Below, piece by piece: positions 24,461 to 35,741 of a stretch of 64,000 nucleotides of DNA. A program made the position numbers and the translations under genes. Every line of letters starts with the position of its first letter. The first letter of the stretch is position 1. Origin of the DNA: Gordionus sp. m RMFG-2023 (Eukaryota > Nematomorpha > Gordioida > Chordodea > Parachordodidae); NCBI RefSeq assembly GCF_954871325.1, contig NC_088778.1:14597666-14661665 (forward strand). The letters run 5' to 3'. The notes under the pieces were generated by a model. That model made no database searches, was not told where the DNA came from, and worked only from the letters and a program-made list of their open reading frames with translations.

Positions 24461-25574
24461 GGTTTTTATGATTTGAAATTAGCATTGACAAATGAAGAGT
24501 TTATTTAAAAAAATATTTATAAATTTGTGGTAATCTAATGAACTTATTTAGAATGCTTTTTTTATTTATCCGATTATCAATTTAATACATAATATAAAAT
24601 GAGGAGGGAATTATTATTGATGAATGAAGTCAACATATTATTCATAAATAAGTTTGAGTTTAACCAAACCAACAAATTATCGTATTAAAATTAATCCATC
24701 AAACATAATTAAACAACTGCCATACGAAAAGTATTTATTTCCTATTTATTTCTGAAATCGTAAAAGTAAAGATCTCAGAAATGTTATTGATCTTAAAACT
24801 TTTCCAATAAATCTAAAAAGATTAGATTTAAAATATAAAAAACTTTTTTAAAAAATATTTTCCTATTTTAAAATCTTATAAAATTTTAAGACAAAACAAA
24901 ACACATGTTTTTTATTTAAAGTTTTTTAAAATTTATTTGTCATATGATATTTGGCCTTAAACTTGAAAATAAATTTGAAAAGCTTTTAAAATATCTTTTA
25001 AAACGCAGCAGTAGTTAGCCTATTTAAAAAAGTATACAATTTATTTAAAAGCTCACCAGGGCAAAACGAAATAGGCTATCTTAGCTGAGCTAGATATCTA
25101 AGATATCGATGGAATAGACGTCTGGTTCCAATCCAAAAAATAAAATTTATTTACAAGCATGATATGTGAGGTTTAACAAAATGTAAGAAAAGTGATAAAT
25201 GTTTTATGTATCGGGCAGTTTTACTAGTGAGCTCCAATAATAAATTAAAAATACTTTAAAATATCGCATTTTGATTGTTCCTCTTTATTAGGTATAAAAA
25301 TAAAGCTCGCCTAAATCGAATAATGAAATTTAGAGTCAAGTCCAAAATTTTTACGATTGAATTCTTTCAAATGAGTTGATCCGTTTATGATCCATAGGCT
25401 GAGCACATGCTTGGGGTGTTAAATCTGTTAACAAATAATAATTATATTTATAAATTTTAATTATTGGAAAAATATACTATAAAATTACATTTACAGATAT
25501 AATTATGAAATTATATATTAAAGCATTAAAAAATTCCTATATGTTGTCCAATATACAAATTGTAGCCGCATATG
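24461..25574. other. AT-rich sequence upstream of the host gene
   Basis: It should hold the promoter and 5' UTR of the minus-strand gene, but no recognisable core promoter motif stands out from the A+T background. Nothing else seen. Confidence 0.4.
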
Positions 25575-25582
25575 CATTATAT

Positions 25583-27686
25583 CAAGGCCGTAGCTACGGG
25601 CAAAAAAATTTTTTAGGCCCCAAATCTCGCCTCCAGAACATTGACCCCAAAAATGATCCCCAAAAATTTTTCCGGTCCCCCAAATTTAAAAAAAATGGGC
25701 TGCTATAACATGGAAGCTCAAAAGCTCATTTAAATTTAATAATAATTTGGCATGATAAAAATTTTAATATAAATAAGGGTAGAGATAACAAAAATTTTGG
25801 TAAGCCAACAAATTAACCGTAATCGTTATTATCTTAAATCAATATTTAATTTGATGCTATTTCTAAACATACAGAAGCTATCTTTTCGTGGGACGGGTTC
25901 AACAAAAATTACGGATGCTGCAAAAGATGAAAACATAATTTATTCTTCTGGACTATTTATAGCAATGTTTTCATACAGTAAATAAAAAGATCCTGAATTA
26001 AATAAAATTATCAAATAAATACCCAAAATACATCACCCCAGATTCAAAACGAAGTAATATCTATTATAAAGTAGATATGATGCTTGAAATACCTCATATA
26101 AATATAACAAAAGTGAGTGCCTTTTTTGTCTTAAGGCTGGTGTGACAAAAAATTCAGATTGCGAAAACATAAGCATAATTATTTGCTATACTTTTTCTGG
26201 AGAAATCCAAGAAAATTTAATAGGAATTATTAATTTACAGTTTTCTACTCAAAGCATTTCTGATTGCATTTTAAAGCAACTTTAGTTAATTATTAATTCA
26301 ATGAATATAATAAGGCAGGCATATGATGGTGCAAACGTCATGTCTGATCAAAATGAAGGAGTGCACCTAATTCAAAAAAAAAAATTAATAAAAAAAAGTT
26401 CCTTTTATGCATTGCTACAACCACAAGTTGCATCTTGAGGTTCAAAATTGGTATAATATTGTTATCATTTCAATTTTTTTAATGCATTGTTTAATTTTTT
26501 TTTAGACATTTTAATGTATCCTGTAAATATACAGGTCATACTCTTAAGATACTTTTAGACCAGAGTTGGACTGGTCATTTAGAAACATCTCGCAGCATTT
26601 ATGAGAAATTTGAGGCTATTGTTGAAGTATTTTTTTACTTTTCTGATAAAAATCTTAACTTAGAGGTTTTCACTCACGATTCAGTTGAAGCCTCTCCTCC
26701 TATTATCTCAATGCGTTAATATAATTACGTTGTATTAGCTATTGTGAGATATTAATAACAATAGATCCACTAAATACGTATCTACAGTCAGTAGGTACTA
26801 ATCTAGGAATATAAAAATAAAATAAGCGATAATTCTTTTTATTTAATAAGAATTAAGGCTGAAAAACTTTTAACAAATTTTAATCTCTTCTCCCAAAAAT
26901 TATCATGGGTAGGTAAAACGCTTACAAATTTTCAAGATTGTTTAGTCAAAACCAAATTACGATTGCGAATTATACTCCAATTGAAGTTCTTTATAAATAA
27001 TTATTATAAAATTATTGATTACTTTGTTGATCGTTTTTTAGATAGATTACACGAAATGATTATAATCTTCTATCATGTTTTAATACATTGTCCCACCTTG
27101 ACCTTTATTATTTTATACCAGATAAAATGGCCCCATTAGAATCATTATCAAACTTAAATATAAAAACATTAAATCATGAAATGAAAATAGCAAAAGGGTT
27201 AATAACTGCAGAAAGAAACACATAATTTTGAAAATATCTTAAATATTATGTATAAAAATATATCATCTTGCATTTAAAGAATTGTAAAAATGCTATTCAG
27301 CAGCCATCATCAATGGTACAACGGATTCTTGTGAGGCTCATTCTTTACACTTAAGAGTTCTATCAAGCACTAGAGAATCGAAGAAAGATAAACGCAAACA
27401 AAATTTATTACTAATGGCTTATGAAAAAGAATAATGCGGAATTTATCTATTAATTCACATATGTTAAATAAAAATTAAAATCGTCGATTATAGTATAGTA
27501 TTATTTTGTTTATTCATATTATACTATTATTTTGTATTCAAATTACATTTACAAATTTTTAAATAAAAATAGCAAAAAATTTATATGAATGCTTAATTAT
27601 TTGTATTATTTTTAAAAAATAGTGCCCCCCCCCCCCAAGTAAGCAACTGCCCCCCCCCCAGCTGGAATTTCCTGGTTACGGTCCTG
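25583..27686 (+). mobile_element. hAT transposon relic, 2.1 kb
   Basis: The left end is CAAGGCCGTAGCTACG and the right end, reverse-complemented, CAGGACCGTAACCAGG (11 of 16 match). The flanks are CATTATAT (25575-25582) and TATTATAT (27687-27694), an 8-bp duplication with one difference. Plus-strand transposase remains: FLNIQKLSFRGTG and IIYSSGLFIAM (about 25860-25960), ISDCILKQL and RQAYDGANVMSDQNEGVHLI (about 26265-26375), DQSWTGHLETSRSIYEKFEA (about 26560-26620), VDRFLDRLHEMI (about 27025) and TTDSCEAHSLHLRVLSSTRE (about 27317-27376). These follow the order of a DUF4371-type hAT transposase. There are several stops and shifts, and runs of C near the right end. Confidence 0.82.
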
Positions 27687-27694
27687 TATTATAT

Positions 27695-28879
27695 AAAATG
27701 ATAGATTTTTGTTTAAAAAAACCCCCTTTTAGAAAAAAGTCTACCCCTCTTTATAACCTCGTGGTCATTATAATCCCGATCCATATATCTATAAATGCAA
27801 AAAAATCATATTTTGGAAAAATGATGAGTTACGGAGTTTTCGAGGGAAAACTACGATATAATTTTTAAAATGCTAGAAGTCTGAGACTTATTTGAATATT
27901 TGAATGTGACAAGTGTCATAATTGAGTGTAAATATTTGTAAAATAATTGTTAAATTATTAAGTTACATTTTATATTTAGATTTATAAAATTTGATTTTTT
28001 GTGAAGTCATTATATTATGTATTGCAATTTTTGAGTTATTTTTATTTTATACAGTTTTATTTTTAATTATAATTATGATTCTCTTCAGCATGATTTTGGG
28101 GTTTATAATTTTAAAAAAAAATATATTTTTAACCTATTATTGTTTTGAATTATTTTTTTATGAGTAATAGCTTCCCTATAAAAGGGAAGCAAATTGAAAT
28201 GTAAATTTTTTTTCCTTTTTGAATTAATTTTTTTTCTCTTTTATTATTATAAAAATTCTTATTGGAATTTAATAAAGATTATCATTTATTCTGGTGTAAT
28301 TATATAGAGTAAATGGAAATAGGTTACCTACCAATATTCTAGAGCGAAGCGGGCAACTCAAGTGGGTACCGTTGACCAAAAATAAGGTAAAAAAACCAAT
28401 TCTTTTGATAACATATTTTATTTTTATGGAAATATTGGGGAGCACGGTAGTTATTAGACGTGGTAGTGGAACAAGTGACCGTCATTATTGGAAGTAGTCG
28501 TGTAAATTATGAAGCAGTGTCATTATTAGAAGTATTAGTGAAAAGTGTGAACAGTGGCCATTATTATTGGAGGGAGGTGATAGTGAAAAAGTGTGGAACA
28601 GTATTATGTACTGTTGTATCTTTTCAGCGTTAATTTTATTATCATATAATATGGTTTAACTTTACACGTAGTTAAAATCTTCTTAGTAAAGTTAATTATC
28701 AATTTTTTTAAATAATATTTAAAAATGTTTTTAAAAAAATATTTAGTGCTATTAAATTATATATAAATTGGCAAAAATCATTGATATTTAAATATTTCAT
28801 AAACTTCAATGAAGAGCTTTAAAATAAAAAAATATGTGGAGTTACAGTACAATATACTGGGGGGGGGATTGTATTAGTG
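27695..28879. other. AT-rich spacer
   Basis: No gene is supported. 28330-28380 is slightly GC-richer (TAGAGCGAAGCGGGCAACTC). 28440-28620 has loosely repeated words (GTCATTATTGGAAG, GTCATTATTAGAAG, GCCATTATTATTGG), possibly the degraded leader of the gypsy relative that follows. No LTR could be recognised. Confidence 0.4.
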
Positions 28880-31150
28880 ATATGGATGTGCAGTTTATAC
28901 TTTGATAGGAAAATATGGAGAGAGAGAAGTATTCGAATTCGTGGGCAGTCGTTATTGGTGGAAGAACATAATGGAGAAGTTGATAGATTGGCTAGAGTAA
29001 CGTGGTTTTGGTGTAAGAGATAATGAGAGGATGAGTGAATGATGATGAAATTGGGAGGATAAAAAATGAAAATGATGATGAGAGAGGTATGACCGTTTAC
29101 AGAGGACGTCGAGATGTGTGGCGACCGTTTAGTATTGAAGCGCAAAGGAGCCAAAATGTGGTTTGTTTTAAATGTGGTGTCAGAGGACATTGTGATGAAT
29201 TGCAGAGATGTCAAATGTTTTGCATGTGGAGAAAAGGGTCATATTTCAACGTATTGTCCGGATAAAAGAAATAGATTACGATGCGCAAAATGTGAAAGGT
29301 TCGGGCATGCAGAAAATGATTGCAGAGTTGGAAGGGTAGAAACCAGAGGAGGCTTTTCACAGAGGGGAGAAAGTTCAAATGCTATCAATGTGAGGAGTGT
29401 GGGGAAGTAGCAGCAAAAGAAGAAATAGATGCCGAATACAATATCGTGTGTTTCAAATGCCAAAAAAGGACATTGGGCGAGAGATTCCGATAAGGAATGA
29501 TTATATGGTTGTGAGAAAAAGAGAATTCAGGCCGAGGCGTTGAGAACGGAGAGGAAAGACATGGTAATGAAGATGTTGCGGGAGGAGGTTAAAGAGGAAC
29601 AAGTATATCTTCAGAGTCCGTAGGTGTGGTTGAATATAAATGTGAAGATGGTGTCTATGTTGTTTGATATGGGTGCGACAATCTCAGTAATGGGTTATGA
29701 AGATTTTAGGAGACTTTGGCTGAATAACGTGATAATTAGGGAGACAAAGGCAATTTGATGGATCCGAAATGGAGATGATGGGAAGAGTGCAGATAGGCGA
29801 TGTAAGGAGTGAAGGATGCAAGATGTTGAATTTGTGGATAATAATAGGAGAGTAGAACCGGTAATGGGGTGGGACTGGATTACGTGTGTGGGCTCGGAAT
29901 ATGATTTTTGGGGAGTATTTTTGGCCGTCCAGGAAGAAACTAGATAGGAAATTATAAGATGGACAAGGAAGATGTGGAGGAGGAAATGTCCGAGAGTAAT
30001 GATGAATAGATGGAGGGTAGAGACAATATAAAGGTGGGTGAGGGAAAATCCTTGTTTTGGAGTGAAAGTGAAGGAAATGTGAAAGACAGACGATATGTTT
30101 TGGGAAAGTCCAAGTTATGTCGACGGAGAGTTGGAAGATATCCAAGAATGGAAAAACGAAGTAGTGAAGTCATAGATTAGTCAGATGTGTGAAAACTCAA
30201 TAGAATCGAGAGATGCTGATAGGTGAGAGGGCTTGGAGAGGGAATGGAATGTGTACAAAGGGAGGTTGAAAGGTTAGTGGAGGAGTATGGAGAGATATTT
30301 GGTGAAGAACTGAGTTGTTTGAAGGATTATGAAGTAGAAATTCAGATGAAAGATAGATGTGCCGAAATATCATGCTGTGCGCCGAGTGCCTTTGAGTGGA
30401 GGCAGGAGGTAGAGCAAGAATTAGATCTCTGGGTGTAGGAGGGCATAGTATGCCCGGTTAAGTGCAGCTGGTGGGCGACGCCTTTAGTACCAGTGAAAGA
30501 AGCTAACAAGAGGTTGCATTTGTGTGCTGATTTCCGGGTAACCTTAAATCCATGGGTGGTTAAGATGAAGTATCCGTTACCCAGAATAGAGGAAATATTG
30601 ACTAATTTGAAAGGGGGCAGATATTTTTCGGCAGTGGATTTTTCGAATGCACATTTGAAATTGCGGGTGAGGAAGGAGATGCAGAGATTGTTGATGATAA
30701 CCATGCCAAAGGGGTTGTTCGCTTTTCGAAGTTTGCCATTTGGGTTCATATTTCTGCAAATATTTTATCGGACGATGGCGGCTGTGTTTCAGGGATTAGA
30801 AGGAGCATTTTACTATATGTATGATGTGTTGATAACGGGGGTCACGTCGGAGCAATATAATCGAAGATTGGAAGAGGTGTTTTGAAGGATTAAAGAAAAA
30901 GGTATACGGGCGAGTCTAAAAAAAGTGTCAGAAGTAACCAGAATGTTAGAGTATTTTAAGCGTGTGCGCGGAAATAGTGGAGTATTTCCAGCATGTATTG
31001 CCGGAAATGGTGGAGTATTGGAGGTGGATGAGTATTTTCAGTGTGTCACTGGAAATGGTGGAGTCTTTTCAGCTTGCGTCGCAAAAGTGAGGAAGTATTT
31101 TTACTGGGAGTTAAAACTAATTTTTTTGTGTAATAAAATTAAAAAAAGGA
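28880..31150 (+). mobile_element. Second Ty3/gypsy (Mag-like) element, partial fossil
   Basis: Plus-strand relative of the element at 2161-10604. In order: zinc knuckles (29160-29330, with CFACGEKGHISTYCPDKR, CAKCERFGHAENDC); a retropepsin segment (about 29645-29690, MLFDMGATISVMG); VMGWDWIT (about 29865); the RT N-terminus (30300-30440, CLKDYEVEIQM); and RT palm (30520-30885, LCADFRVTLNPWV, KYPLPRIEEI, MPKGLFAFRSLPFG). RNase H, integrase and LTRs are not seen. Beyond about 30950 the sequence becomes a small repeat around GGAAATGGTGGAGT. Broken in several places. It is diverged from the first copy but shares the VNPWVV/LNPWVV signature, so both belong to one family. Confidence 0.85.
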
Positions 31151-31249
31151 AGTAATTATTTTAGGTTCACGTTAACTCATATATGAAGAAGGGAGAAGAA
31201 CGGTAATTATGGAAATATGTCGCATGCAGTTAATATTCAGTTGCAATCA

Positions 31250-31840
31250 GAATATTCTTTATTAAAAAAGATTCACAAAATCATGCTACTGTTTATCTCT
31301 ACAGTTAAAAATTGATAATATATTTTATGGCGCTATTGCTAAAAATAATATATTAAAATGTTCAAATAATACTTTAATTAATACATTTTTAAATGAAGCA
31401 GATATTTTTATTAAGACAATTTTAGAATATTTACAATCAAATTTGATTTTAATAACTCTATTTACAAATGTATAAATATTATGACCTTAGAACAGAAATA
31501 AATATATTAAAGATGCCGAAAGACATTGATGTCTTGGAGGAGATTGTAATTCTCTCTATTTTTTATGATTCGCCAAAATACTTAGAGTTAGATGGTCTAA
31601 GAGCAGAGGAGAAATGGGTAGAATTTTTTCGTAATAAAGATAAATCTCCATGCTTGGGAAAAATATGCGAGTATGTCTTCTCCTTACCTCATTCTAATGC
31701 TCATCCGAGCGCATTTTTAGCCTGATGAGGACTGCATGAAAAAAGGAGAGAAATCGGATTGCTTTAACAAAATTAGAGGCCGAGCTAATGGTTAAACAAA
31801 TATATAATATGTCATGCTAGGAATTTTATAAATATCTCAT
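31250..31840 (+). pseudogene. hAT transposase, C-terminal half (plus strand)
   Basis: An 85-codon open stretch (31468-31725) reads EEIVILSIFYDSPKYLELDG, EEKWVEFFRN, then ICEYVFSLPHSNAH, the start of the hAT C-terminal dimerisation domain. After a shift, LEAELMVKQIYNMSC follows (about 31770-31816), matching LEAELMIKHYFNNTC in the copy at 19281-21399. The first part (31250-31345) is repeated in inverted orientation at 31890-32000. Confidence 0.75.
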
Positions 31841-31859
31841 AACGACGGTAAACATTTAG

Positions 31860-33071
31860 TTATATTATTTAAATCTCAAATAAAATATAATTAAGTTTTA
31901 GCAATGGCGCCATAAAATTTATTGCCAATTTTTAACTGTAAATATGAACACTTCTGCAGCATAATTTTGTGAATCTTTGTTAAGATTCTTCAGATTGCAA
32001 CTACACATTAATAGCATGTAGTAGATTTCCTACATGTGAAATCATTCCTAAATATACCTTTGCCATTCTTTATGGAAAAAAAATTTCAAAATGTTAGGAC
32101 AGCTTTTATAATCTTTATTTAAGAAATATTTTTTTAAAGGTTCAAAAAATTATAAAATTCTATCGATGGCGGGTATTAGGAACATATCGCAACCAACATT
32201 GTGCTGACTCAATTCTGTAAATACACTCTGTTTTTACCAAATTCACTGAGGCATTATCAGATCAGAAAGCTGACATGCAATTTATTGATAATCTCGAATC
32301 TGCTATATTTACCATCTATGTCTTTGGATTTTTCACTATTTGAGGGGAAAAAATTTAATAGTTTTATTGAAACGATTTTTATTTTGTTGAAATAGCGGAG
32401 GATCAAGGGAAATATTTTAATATTTCCCTTATTAGATGCATCTGTTAGAATTGCATATGTATGGTCATCTTTCAAATTGTCAAGAATTGACCTTCTGGAT
32501 TTAGGTCCTAAAACATTTATGATAGCCTTGCTCATTTTTGTTCTACAAATATAGTTTTCTATTAGAGTCATTAAATATTATGGGGAAAAGATTCTACCAA
32601 CATTGTGATGTTAAGTATCTCTGTGAATGTTGTATTACAAGATAAGTGATTACAATTGTCATAAACTGTAGTTGCATCTGTATTATTTCTTATTTTTGGA
32701 GTACCTTATTATGTATTTAAACGTGATAATTAAGCGCCTATCCCTATAATGTTATACACACACACGGTAGATTACCAATTGCGGTCCTTTTGCGGGACAT
32801 TCGCATAAAATATATTTTTAATTGTAAAATTAAAATCGTTTTTTTTTATAAAATTTTATCTTGTTTACATTCTTTTATATTTAAAAAAGATCGTTGGTTT
32901 TTTTAAATAAATTAATATATTTTAAATAAATCAAGATGTTATATTATTTTGAAAATAATTAACGAAAAAATTTTTTTTACCAATTTTTATATCTCTACCA
33001 CAATTTCTATGTTTCTCCCGCATAATACCAAATTTCTCCCGTAATTTGAAAATTTTGACCTGGTAACCCTG
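31860..33071 (-). pseudogene. hAT transposase, N-terminal and middle part (minus strand), with terminal end
   Basis: The minus strand from 33071 begins CAGGGTTACCAGGTCAAAAT, with CTCCCG-like words near it, the end type of this hAT family. The open stretch 32571-32260 reads MSKAIINVLGPKS and ILTDASNKGNIKIFPLILRY, a known hAT catalytic-domain motif (TDASNKGN-K-FP). It is followed in other frames by VFTELSQHNVGC (about 32220) and FEPLKKYFLNKDYKSCPNIL (about 32143-32085). The end of this piece overlaps, in inverse orientation, the beginning of the plus-strand half at 31250. At least two frameshifts. Confidence 0.72.
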
Positions 33072-33076
33072 TTATG

Positions 33077-33780
33077 TAGTGTTGTTAATCGACTAAAACG
33101 ACTAATTAGTCGACTAAAACGACTAATTTAGTCGACTAAAACGACTAATTTAGTCGACTAAAAGAACTAATTAAGTCGACTAAAAGAACTATTTAAGTCG
33201 ACTAAATTAGTCATAATCGTTATTTTTGAACTTTTTTTAAATTTTTTCAAAGTAAATAGGTAAAAATATATATTGTAAAGATGTTAAAATAAAATTTTAG
33301 TGAAGATATCACAGAAAAGTCACAATTATCATAATCGTTATTTTTGAACTTTTTTGAATTTTTTCAAAGCAAATAGGTAAAAATATATATTGTAAAGATG
33401 TTAAAATAAAATTTCAGTGAAGATTTACCATAGAAAAGTGACAATTGTCATAATCGTTATTTTTTAACTTTTTTGAATTTTTTTAAATTAAATAGGTAAA
33501 AATATACATTGTAAAGATGTTAAAATAAATTTCAGTGAAGATGTACCATAGAAAAGTGACAATTGTCATAATCGTTATTTTTTAACTTTTTTGAATTTTT
33601 TTAAAGTATATAGGTAAAAATATATATTGTAAAGATGTTTAAATAAAATTTCAGTGAAGATTTACCATGGAAAAGTGACAATTGTCATAATAGTTATTTT
33701 TTAACTTTTTTTAAAGTAAATAGGTAAAAATATATATTGTAATGATGTTAAAATAAAATTTTAGTGAAGATGTACCATTC
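33077..33780. repeat. TAGTGTTGTTAA-type end, ACGACTAA minisatellite and 113-bp array
   Basis: It starts with TAGTGTTGTTAATCGACTAA. 33089-33210 is a run of CGACTAA words (TAGTCGACTAAAACGACTAA). 33215-33770 holds about five units of 110-118 bp, each with GTGACAATTGTCATAATCGT and AATATATATTGTAAAGATGT. Reverse-complemented, these units match the array at 7168-7760. The array ends where the Tc1-like sequence begins, and no right terminus is seen. Confidence 0.75.
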
Positions 33781-34620
33781 CCCGAATACTACGGTGCTCC
33801 CTTGGCCGATTACATAATCCATCAAAGAGGAAGGAACAAAAAGGATGATTCAGAATTAAAATTTAAAATTATAAAGCTACTAGAACATAATAATGGATTG
33901 ACGATAAAAAATATAGTGAAAAATTTACCACCTCATCTCAAAATGAGTGATTCGGGAATATCTAGATGCCTTAAATCAATGGGATGGAGTAGAAAAGGGT
34001 TGGAAAAGAACCCGATAGACGGAATTCCCCAGATGTTATAAATATTCGTAAAGAATATTGCCTAAATATGATGAACGTGCCATTTCAAAATTATTCTATT
34101 TAGACAGGCTTCAATTCCCAGGTCATTTCCCACTATGGATGGGCACCTCTAGGTAAGAGGCCATCCGTCAAACTCCCTCCTTCAAAAAGGAAAAACGTAT
34201 CGGTTTTATGCACCATAGGAATTAATGGTTTCAAAAAATACATGATTATAGATGGGGCATTTACATCAATAAAATTCAAAACTTACCTGGATGAATTATC
34301 ATACATTTTACAGTTGAATTTGCTAATAATAATTGATAATGCGCCCATTTACTGAGCTCATATAATAACAGAAAACTATCAAAATATAGTATATCTTCCA
34401 CCCTATTTCCCTCAATTAAACCTCATTGAGAATTTTTTTGGCGTTTTGAAAAATCAGTATCGTTCTATATATCCTAAACCCAATAACAGAATTCATATAA
34501 TTGAGGCAATTACTAGCCTATCACTTAATTTCACTAATTTCAATTTCACAGCCTTTTATTCACATACGATACGATATATCGAAGAAGTAATCCGATCTAT
34601 TCCTTTGAACAATTAATTTA
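33780..34620 (+). pseudogene. Tc1/IS630-like transposase, pseudogene
   Basis: 33802-34041 is open and encodes a helix-turn-helix DNA-binding part (LEHNNGLTIKNIVKNLPPHL; GISRCLKSMGWSRKGLEKNP). The catalytic part continues after a frameshift and stop around 34060-34110: TGFNSQVISHYGWAPLGKRP, then IDGAFTSIKFKTYLDELSYI, IIIDNAPIY (second Asp of DDE, near 34333), and LPPYFPQLNLIENFFGVLKN (Glu, near 34420), ending at about 34614. The first catalytic Asp lies at the frameshift. No inverted repeats could be paired. Its 5' edge is replaced by the tandem array. Confidence 0.8.
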
Positions 34621-34755
34621 ATAAATTATTACACTAGATTATTATATAATATAGATATATTTTTTCGTTATATATATTATGTGCAATACAAATAGAAAAA
34701 TAAATATTTTTTGATCTTTTATTATGTAAATAAAATATACATTAAATAAAGATTT

Positions 34756-35523
34756 CACAAGTCATTTTCGAAGCTTTAATTGGTTGCTCGCTGCGTTGAA
34801 ACTCTCTTATCTAGCATGCAATCTACCGACCGCATCCTATTCTCTTCCCTGCTCAATGGTACGGGACATGAGTTTCTTGAGGCCATACCATCTACCAATC
34901 TTCAGCTTCAACTATCCAACAATGAATTTACCCACGCCATCGGCATTCGTCTAAATTGTTCCATCACTCACCCTCACATCTGCTCAGGGTGCAACTCGCC
35001 AGTTGACTCGAAGGGTAGACATAGTTTACATTGTCGCTCCTGCAATGGACGATTCATCAGACACAAGCAATGTAATACAATCATCCAACATGCACTGAAA
35101 TCCGCCCAAATTCCTTCCACTCTAGAACCACAGGATCTTTTTAGATCTGACGGTAAACGTCCTGACGGGATCTCTCAAATCTCATGGAGGAGAGGCCAAC
35201 TTTTGGTATGGGACTATTCCTGTATTGACCCCTTGGCCCCATCCAACCACGCCATCAACATCCTTGACCAGAAGGAACAACTTAAAACTTCTAAATACAC
35301 AGAAATAATGAACGATCATTGCTTCATCCCAATCATATCAACCACTCTTGGCACCTTCGGCAAACTCGCCTTAGCATTTTTCAAAAACTTAGGATCACAA
35401 ATCAGCAAACTCTCAAAAGAATCTCGAGAGGGTTTTTTTCTTCGTCAACGATTATCCATAGCGATTCTCAAAGCTAATTATATCAGTTTCAATGGTAGTC
35501 TTCTAGCCAAAGAGCTATTCTAG
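34756..35523 (+). CDS. LINE C-terminal module, Cys/His plus nuclease-like motif, open for 247 codons
   Basis: Open from 34780 to 35523. Residues 68-85 form a Cys/His motif (CSGCNSPVDSKGRHSLHC). Then come RFIRHKQCNTIIQHA, RSDGKRPDGISQISW and GQLLVWDYSC, spaced like the PD-(D/E)xK restriction-like nuclease region of non-LTR elements (C-C-H-C, RHN-like, RPD). The tail is FIPIISTTLGTFGKL and FLRQRLSIAILKAN. The reverse transcriptase that should precede it is absent, so this is a 5'-truncated copy, as is usual for LINEs. The uninterrupted frame implies a fairly young insertion. I recall this module next to reverse transcriptases, but the nuclease role is inference. A second, older copy is at 11398-11885. 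Confidence 0.65.
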
Positions 35524-35731
35524 ACAACACTTACGTCCCTTTTTCATTTTTGTTTCCCTGCGTCACACCATCTCCGTTCTTTTTTAAAAATAGTATTATT
35601 ATATATTTTTCAAACATTTTTAAATATATTAAAACATAAAATATTATATTTTCGTTTTTTTTAATACTTTATATTATTTATTATAAGAAAGGTAAATTTG
35701 ATAGAAAATAAAATAAACAATGAAGAAATAA
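35524..35731. other. LINE 3' flank and AT-rich spacer
   Basis: Pyrimidine-rich then A+T sequence up to the MULE target duplication (35732-35741). Nothing else seen. Confidence 0.4.
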
Positions 35732-35741
35732 GTTAAAAATG

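Noticed and set aside
28819-29214. 131-codon minus-strand open frame
   Set aside because: Shadow of the plus-strand gag fossil; the zinc-knuckle coding is on the other strand.
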